From positions 107,560 through 171,559 of IMG/VR virus record IMGVR_UViG_3300037485_001979: DNA of 64,000 bases; one strand, written 5' to 3'. Shown in pieces: positions 60,230 to 64,000 of the stretch (positions are counted from its first letter, which is position 1; each line of letters opens with the position of its first letter). This DNA is from a virus. A model generated the notes under the pieces. The model did not search any database. It had not been told where the DNA came from and saw only the letters and a list, made by a program, of their open reading frames with translations. A program made the translations under genes and the position numbers.

Positions 60230-60421
60230 TTATGTCCCGGCGAGAGCCGGGCGGGCCTCGAGGCCCGATTTGTCGGTGTCGACCCGACGGAGCTGCCATT
60301 TCGCGGCTCCCTTGCGGCACATGGGCTCCCCATGAGGACCCCTGACGATCACCCACATGTATCCCGAGGGCGGGTGGTTTGGTTGTGATTTCGCCCATTG
60401 GACATTACGTGTAATAGTCAT
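60230..60421 (-). CDS. Small protein, GYxWV domain (63 aa)
   Basis: ATGA-coupled to the 262-aa gene. Its middle (PPSGYMWVIVRGPHGEP, then WQLRRV) resembles the 36-aa product at 62870-62980 (APNGYHWVFIRQ, then WKLKPL), so the two are probably paralogues. Likely a tiny beta-sheet domain; function unknown. Confidence 0.58.
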   Translation of the reverse strand: MTITRNVQWAKSQPNHPPSGYMWVIVRGPHGEPMCRKGAAKWQLRRVDTDKSGLEARPALAGT

Positions 60422-61206
60422 ACTGCCTCCGCTTCAACTCCCTGAGTTGCGAAAACCCGCAGGGCATCGATGACGCCTGCGGGTGCCCGCCCCGTGTTTA
60501 CCGCCGCACGAATCCGCGGCATGATCACTGCAATGAAGTCTTCCTTGGCGAGACCCAATTTGGGAACCGCACCGAGGGCAGTGGCCATACGACGGAGATC
60601 CAGGAGACGCATGGTCTCCAGGGCTTCCGGGGATGCCACGACTTCGAGGAGGACACACGCTTCCTCTTCCAATGCCTCGACTTCAGTCTTCGGGAGATCG
60701 TTGATATCAACGTACCCCCGGGGCTGCTTCCTGGACACCAGCGCAGCGCCGACTGCGGGTGCCCACACCCGGTCTTCACTTCTCCGCTGAATACGGAGAC
60801 GCCGGGTGGCCATGCCAATGCGAGGCGACGACCACAGCGAGACGAACTCGTTGGCCTCCGCGGCATCTGGATTCGCCGCAAAGGCCTTTCCGGCCGCCAT
60901 GGTACGAATCCGTTCGCCAACCAGGGTTTCCTGGTCGTCGACGGTTTCCGAGACCTGGTAGCCGAGATCGACGCCATCGGCGTAGACCTTGTAGACATTC
61001 AGGCACCCGACATGTGGGACTTGAACTTTTCCGGATTCCACGATCCGGGAAACAATCTTGGTAGCCCCGGATGCCCGGAGCAAGAGATCACTTCCAATTT
61101 GGATTTTGGGATTGCTGGAACGAAGACCTTTTTTCATGGTCTCCGCGGCCAGACTACTGAGGGATTCAACGCTGTCCCGATTAGGGAATGTATTAACTGA
61201 GTTCAT
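60418..61206 (-). CDS. Hypothetical protein (262 aa)
   Basis: A strong GAAGGAG precedes the ATG. The C-terminal 75 residues are helical (LETMRLLDLRRMATALGAVP, KEDFIAVIMPRIRAA) with the rhythm of a SAP/LEM-like helix-extended-helix, so nucleic-acid binding is possible. The central part is beta-rich. No recognised family. Confidence 0.65.
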   Translation of the reverse strand: MNSVNTFPNRDSVESLSSLAAETMKKGLRSSNPKIQIGSDLLLRASGATKIVSRIVESGKVQVPHVGCLNVYKVYADGVDLGYQVSETVDDQETLVGERIRTMAAGKAFAANPDAAEANEFVSLWSSPRIGMATRRLRIQRRSEDRVWAPAVGAALVSRKQPRGYVDINDLPKTEVEALEEEACVLLEVVASPEALETMRLLDLRRMATALGAVPKLGLAKEDFIAVIMPRIRAAVNTGRAPAGVIDALRVFATQGVEAEAV

Positions 61207-61273
61207 GATAGACTCCTTCTTGCGCTGCTAAGGCGCAGTGAGGTTGTGCTGACCCCGTGGGGTTGCAGCGGGT

Positions 61274-61498
61274 TTAGATTTCCCGGACATCGCCACCAAG
61301 AGCGGTGACGAGGCCTCCCACGGCGATGCCGCCACCAATGGCAACAATCGCAACGGGGATGAATGCGGCTTCATCGGGACAGATCCCGACGACGGCGCAG
61401 GCAACGATGGCGACTACGAAGGCTACACCAGCCATGACGGCACAGTTGCACCCCATAGTCTTGATGGCGTCCATCGTAGTTATTTCCTTGTCGCTCAT
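61274..61498 (-). CDS. Small membrane protein with two TM helices (74 aa)
   Basis: ATGA-coupled to the 125-aa gene. Two hydrophobic helices (residues ~18-40 and ~46-66, FIPVAIVAIGGGIAVGGLVT) separated by a short CPDEA loop. Topology resembles small class II holins or host-takeover membrane proteins. No endolysin is nearby, so lysis is unproven. Confidence 0.6.
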   Translation of the reverse strand: MSDKEITTMDAIKTMGCNCAVMAGVAFVVAIVACAVVGICPDEAAFIPVAIVAIGGGIAVGGLVTALGGDVREI

Positions 61499-61872
61499 GG
61501 CAGGATTCCACGGTTGTGGCTGACAACTGCGAGATACAGGCGGGCGGCTTGAGTCGCCGCCTTGGTGGTCTTGGCGAGCATGGCCTTGCGGCCGCGAAGC
61601 CAGGACTCACTCCTGGGGTTGTAGGCCGGGGTGCCCTGCTTACGCCGCAGGGAAGTCTCGGCGCCACGGACAACACCATTCGCAAATGTTAAACGGGATT
61701 CCCAGTGGGGCATCCCTTTAAGATTCGGTTTCAAACCCACGGCGCGTTCGCACCGTGCAACAGCTTCTTCGACGAGGTGCAAGGCCTCGCGGAAGGCGAC
61801 ATCAGGGTGGGCACCAGGCAGGACCTGGATCAGGGCTTCATGGGTGGACAGCAGGGCTTCGATACTCGACAT
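61495..61872 (-). CDS. Hypothetical helical protein (125 aa)
   Basis: The start MSSIEALLST at 61872 has AAAGGAA upstream. Helical, acidic N-terminus and basic C-terminus (RKAMLAKTTKAATQAA). Its 5' leader contains a three-way-junction RNA fold at 61960-62026. Function unknown. Confidence 0.62.
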   Translation of the reverse strand: MSSIEALLSTHEALIQVLPGAHPDVAFREALHLVEEAVARCERAVGLKPNLKGMPHWESRLTFANGVVRGAETSLRRKQGTPAYNPRSESWLRGRKAMLAKTTKAATQAARLYLAVVSHNRGILP

Positions 61873-61959
61873 GGTGTTTTCCTTTGTGCGCACGCGGCGC
61901 ATTGAGGGTTAGCAAGGCGCACACACAACGGCGTGGTGCACACAAGAAGACTCGGGGGG

Positions 61960-62026
61960 ACCACCCCTGATGCCCGGACTTGAGACCGGGTCCACTTTCG
62001 TGGAGGCCTTACAACTCAGGGGTGGT
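61960..62026 (-). ncRNA. Structured three-way-junction RNA element
   Basis: An 11-bp perfect outer stem (ACCACCCCTGA / TCAGGGGTGGT) encloses two adjacent 5-bp hairpins: TCCAC-GAAA-GTGGA (minus strand, with a GNRA tetraloop) and CCCGG-TCTCAAGT-CCGGG. An 11-base single strand (GTTGTAAGGCC) completes the junction. The GNRA loop favours transcription from the minus strand. It resembles no tRNA (no 7-base anticodon loop). Riboswitch-like, small RNA or attenuator roles are possible. Confidence 0.5.
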
Positions 62027-62040
62027 GAGTTGCTCTCGGA

Positions 62041-62298
62041 TTAAAATCTCCGCTCAACCGTCAACATTTCTTCAATCCCCGTGGGTCCCATGGCTTGGTC
62101 AGGCATGTCCTCAAGGATCTGGAACTGCTCACGCACCGACAGCTTTCGCCAGAGATGGCGCAGCATGTGGTGTTGGGCATGCCCAGCTGACCACTTGCGG
62201 TCGTCTGGATTCTTCGTGTAGTCTCGGTCAAACTCCTTCCATCCCGTGATGAAGGCTTGTGCCATGCCACTTAGGGCCGGCGGTGCGGTTGCTTCCAC
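62041..62298 (-). CDS. Small hypothetical protein, GTG start (85 aa)
   Basis: A GTG at 62298 has AAGGAG six bases upstream; the ATG at 62265 has none, so GTG was chosen. Helical and His/Trp-rich (SAGHAQHHMLRHLWRKLS), with an acidic end. Function unknown. Confidence 0.6.
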   Translation of the reverse strand: MEATAPPALSGMAQAFITGWKEFDRDYTKNPDDRKWSAGHAQHHMLRHLWRKLSVREQFQILEDMPDQAMGPTGIEEMLTVERRF

Positions 62299-62354
62299 TT
62301 TACTCTCCTTGCCCCAAAGGGGCCGTGATGCCGGGATCCGCCGGCGCGGTTTAG

Positions 62355-62398
62355 AGACGAAAATAAAACGACCCCGAGGGCACGTGGCCCCCGGGGTC
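62355..62398 (-). terminator. Rho-independent terminator
   Basis: GACCCCG(A)GGGC pairs with GCCC(C)CGGGGTC around a short loop (62370-62398). On the minus strand GTTTTATTTTCG follows. It ends the transcript of the 60-aa gene upstream. Confidence 0.8.
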
Positions 62399-62469
62399 TG
62401 TGATGCCCTGGTTTCCCAGGGCGGCTTGCATGACACGCCTCCTTATTGGTATTTCGCTAGTGTGACGGC

Positions 62470-62652
62470 CTAGGCCGCCACTGCAGGTTCGAGTTGCGCC
62501 CGGAGCTCAGCGATCTCCTCAGAGATCGCGAACGTGTCTAAGCCGCGATCACTGCGATGATCGTATTCGGCCTCGAGCTCTTCGATTCGCAGTTGGATAT
62601 CCCGTCGACGCAGGATATCATCGACTTCTTCGCAGTTATTTCGATAATCCAT
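62470..62652 (-). CDS. Small coiled-coil protein (60 aa)
   Basis: The start MDYRNNCEEV at 62652 has AAAGGAA upstream; the longer frame runs back through the terminator region. Acidic coiled coil (DIQLRIEELEAEYDHRSD, then ISEEIAELRAQLE). Bracketed by two terminators, so probably its own unit. Function unknown. Confidence 0.6.
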   Translation of the reverse strand: MDYRNNCEEVDDILRRRDIQLRIEELEAEYDHRSDRGLDTFAISEEIAELRAQLEPAVAA

Positions 62653-62713
62653 GGTCTGTTCCTTTTTAAGCTGGGTGGGTGAGCATGACTTCCGCTTTGC
62701 CAGACAATGAGTC

Positions 62714-62790
62714 ATAGCAAAAAAGAAAGTCACGCCCACCCAACTATGACGCCTCTTTCGAGAGCGGTCATAGTTGGGTGGGCGTGACTT
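62714..62790 (-). terminator. Very long perfect-stem terminator
   Basis: A perfect 24-bp inverted repeat (62727-62750 with 62767-62790) encloses a loop that forms its own CTCT-TTCG-AGAG hairpin. On the minus strand it is followed by CTTTCTTTTTTGC. It ends the transcript of the gene at 62870-62980. Confidence 0.85.
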
Positions 62791-62869
62791 CGTATAAAAA
62801 GGTTCGTCTTGCGACGATAACTTTTTTTATGGATTATCTTTAACGTCCCTCCAAGGGGGACAAGGACAC

Positions 62870-62980
62870 CTACAGGGGTTTGAGTTTCCAAACCGCCCCG
62901 TCGGTGTCCTGCCGAATGAATACCCAGTGGTACCCATTCGGGGCTTGGGGAGGCTGGCTCCCCTTATGGGTGCGCTTCAT
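62870..62980 (-). CDS. Small protein, GYxWV domain (36 aa)
   Basis: The ATG at 62980 has AAAGGG upstream; in-frame ATGs at 63091 and 63109 have no site. The product (QPPQAPNGYHWVFIRQDTDG, then WKLKPL) is similar to the 63-aa protein at 60230-60421. Function unknown. Confidence 0.5.
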   Translation of the reverse strand: MKRTHKGSQPPQAPNGYHWVFIRQDTDGAVWKLKPL

Positions 62981-63124
62981 GGCGTACCCTTTCCGCCGCT
63001 TTAGGCCCGGCCGGCCAATGCGCTCGTCTTTTACGCCGGGGGCGGCGACGTCCTCTGCGTTTATAGGGGCTTGGAACCCTCGATCTGACATCAGACAGAT
63101 CGGCCGCATTACGTCATAAAAAAC

Positions 63125-63430
63125 TTGGGCAGTTTAACGACCTACCCAGGTCGTGGTGTTTCGTACACCTGAGTCCTCGGCTGCCGGCACAACACGGCGG
63201 GACCACGTATCTCAACAGTGGACAGTGAGTTCAGTGGGCTGTACGGCCCACCTTATCAGGCACCCAGCACGGTCTCGCGACGCGTCTGTCCTGGTGCCAG
63301 CTACCCCCTCGATAACCCAGGGTAGCCAATTACCTTGCCGGAATACAAGGCGTGACCTTGTTTCAGGGACGAGTCCCTGCCTTAATAATAAATAAGATTC
63401 CAAGCCTTTTAACGACCTGCTCAGGTCAAA
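63125..63430. other. Gene-free region packed with hairpins
   Basis: No convincing gene lies in this ~310-base stretch. Successive short inverted repeats are visible: CGACCTACCCAGGTCG at 63139, GTGGGC/GCCCAC near 63235, GGCACC/GGTGCC near 63260-63300, CTACCC/GGGTAG near 63300, ACAAGG/CCTTGT near 63345, AGGGACGAGTCCCT near 63364 and GACCTGCTCAGGTC near 63415. The first and last share a TTTAACGACCT block. It may encode a structured RNA, an attenuator series or a replication origin. Confidence 0.45.
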
Positions 63431-63436
63431 GCCTTA

Positions 63437-63751
63437 TCAGCCTGCTGCGAGGACCCCCTGCGCTGCGGCAGAACGTCGCAGCGCTTCACACATCGACTGG
63501 CACGCTGTCCAGTCGATGTGGTGGGTGCACTCCGCGTCGTCCCATACAAACGGGGCATCCCCTTTAGTGATGTCCTTCTGCCTGGCGATCCTTGCCAGCG
63601 CGGAGACGCAGCTCCTTACGTTCTGGTCCCCTCCCCATTTTTTAACCATATACAGATCGTGCTCCAGCTGAGCATCTGATCCGAAGGCTCCATACGGTTT
63701 CGGGAAGCTGGCGAGAACGGCCTCCGCTGTCATAATAATCATGCTCTTCAT
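63437..63751 (-). CDS. Hypothetical protein (104 aa)
   Basis: The start MKSMIIMTAE at 63751 has AAAGGA upstream; a 5-codon longer frame lacks a site. Helical, with Cys at three positions in the second half (CVSAL, CTHH, CQSMCEALR) and a CTHHIDW segment that could bind metal. No recognised family. Confidence 0.6.
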   Translation of the reverse strand: MKSMIIMTAEAVLASFPKPYGAFGSDAQLEHDLYMVKKWGGDQNVRSCVSALARIARQKDITKGDAPFVWDDAECTHHIDWTACQSMCEALRRSAAAQGVLAAG

Positions 63752-63808
63752 GCACTGTCCTTTCATAACGAGGTGAACCCACAGGGATCCAAAGCGGACC
63801 CCTATAGC

Positions 63809-63846
63809 AAGACAACCCTTGCACAGTGAAGTGCAAGGGTTGTCTT
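63809..63846. other. 16-bp perfect hairpin
   Basis: AAGACAACCCTTGCAC pairs perfectly with GTGCAAGGGTTGTCTT around a 6-base loop, in the leader upstream of the 104-aa gene. No T-tract on either strand, so an operator, processing site or leader structure is likelier than a terminator. Confidence 0.55.
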
Positions 63847-63869
63847 GGTGGGTGATGGAGATGTGGGTA

Positions 63870-64000
63870 CTGGGGTGAGCCAGAACTACTTAGGTCCATC
63901 ACTATAATATACGACAAAACGGGGTTTTATTTAGGTAACCCCCTGGCGGGGGTCTATTTACGCTTACAAGCCTTATTTTAGACCCCATAAGGGCATGGAC
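63870..64000. other. AT-rich gene-free end of window
   Basis: No gene is visible. TATAAT occurs on the plus strand at 63902-63907 (minus TATTATAGT), and ACCCCCTGGCGGGGGT forms a hairpin near 63940. It may hold the promoter for the 104-aa gene, but no -35 box at correct spacing was found. Confidence 0.35.

Noticed and set aside
61960-62026. tRNA gene
   Set aside because: The anticodon-arm position has a 4-base GAAA loop and there is no T-loop consensus or D-arm.
62805-62831. Plus-strand terminator (TCGTC-TTGC-GACGA then T7)
   Set aside because: Only a 5-bp stem and no plus-strand gene upstream to terminate; the T-run may be coincidental.
63212-63403. 63-codon minus-strand frame in the hairpin region
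   Set aside because: Starts with TTG without a ribosome site and its sequence is explained by the palindromes.
1-64000. Integrase, repressor, CRISPR array or IS element
   Set aside because: Looked for on both strands; no recombinase motif, regularly spaced repeats or terminal-repeat transposase was seen.

Overview
The window looks like part of the genome of a large, virulent tailed double-stranded DNA bacteriophage (Caudoviricetes). Gene density is very high. Nearly everything is on the minus strand, with ATGA start/stop overlaps and strong AAGGAG/GGAGG ribosome binding sites. There is one large terminase subunit and an almost complete phage-encoded replication and recombination apparatus. 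No integrase, repressor, tRNA, rRNA, IS element or CRISPR array was seen. The host cannot be named. A protein with a type IV prepilin leader (53786-54109) suggests a bacterium with a type IV pilus or type II secretion system, but that is an inference. The genetic code is standard and GC is moderately high.

Layout. 1-14.1 kb: a co-directional array of mostly unknown genes containing thymidylate kinase, RuvA and a Pif1/RecD-type helicase. 14.1-29.3 kb: a GHKL ATPase (possibly rIIA-like), a PolB-type 3'-5' exonuclease, RuvB with an overlapping RusA-type Holliday junction resolvase, a DnaQ-type exonuclease and a RecA/UvsX-like recombinase. 29.3-41.0 kb: the replisome core, with a putative ssDNA-binding protein carrying a Pro/Ala repeat tail, a family A DNA polymerase with an N-terminal uracil-glycosylase-like domain, a DnaG-type primase, a DnaB-type helicase, a UvsW-like SF2 helicase and an SbcC/Rad50-like ATPase. 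41.0-54.3 kb: about 33 small, mostly unrecognised genes, several zinc-ribbon-like, some recently duplicated, plus a secreted ankyrin-like protein and the prepilin-like protein. 54.3-57.3 kb: SbcD/Mre11, an inverted-repeat element with outward-facing terminators, and small genes.

57.4-59.2 kb holds the large terminase subunit, the only gene on the plus strand and isolated among minus-strand genes. From 59.2 to 64 kb there are short minus-strand genes separated by strong terminators and structured intergenic sequence, the kind of layout often seen for early or host-takeover genes near a genome end. The last ~80 bases hold no gene.

How the parts fit. Primase, helicase, polymerase, SSB-like protein and nucleases form a self-sufficient replisome. 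RecA-like protein, SbcCD, UvsW-like helicase, RuvAB and RusA form a full recombination pathway from end processing to Holliday junction branch migration and cleavage, consistent with recombination-dependent replication. Five intergenic minus-strand sites share a motif of the form TTGAC-N3/4-G-(T/A)AAA(C/T) near the heads of transcription units and may be a phage promoter class. Several starts given here are internal to longer open frames and were chosen from ribosome binding sites or ATGA coupling.
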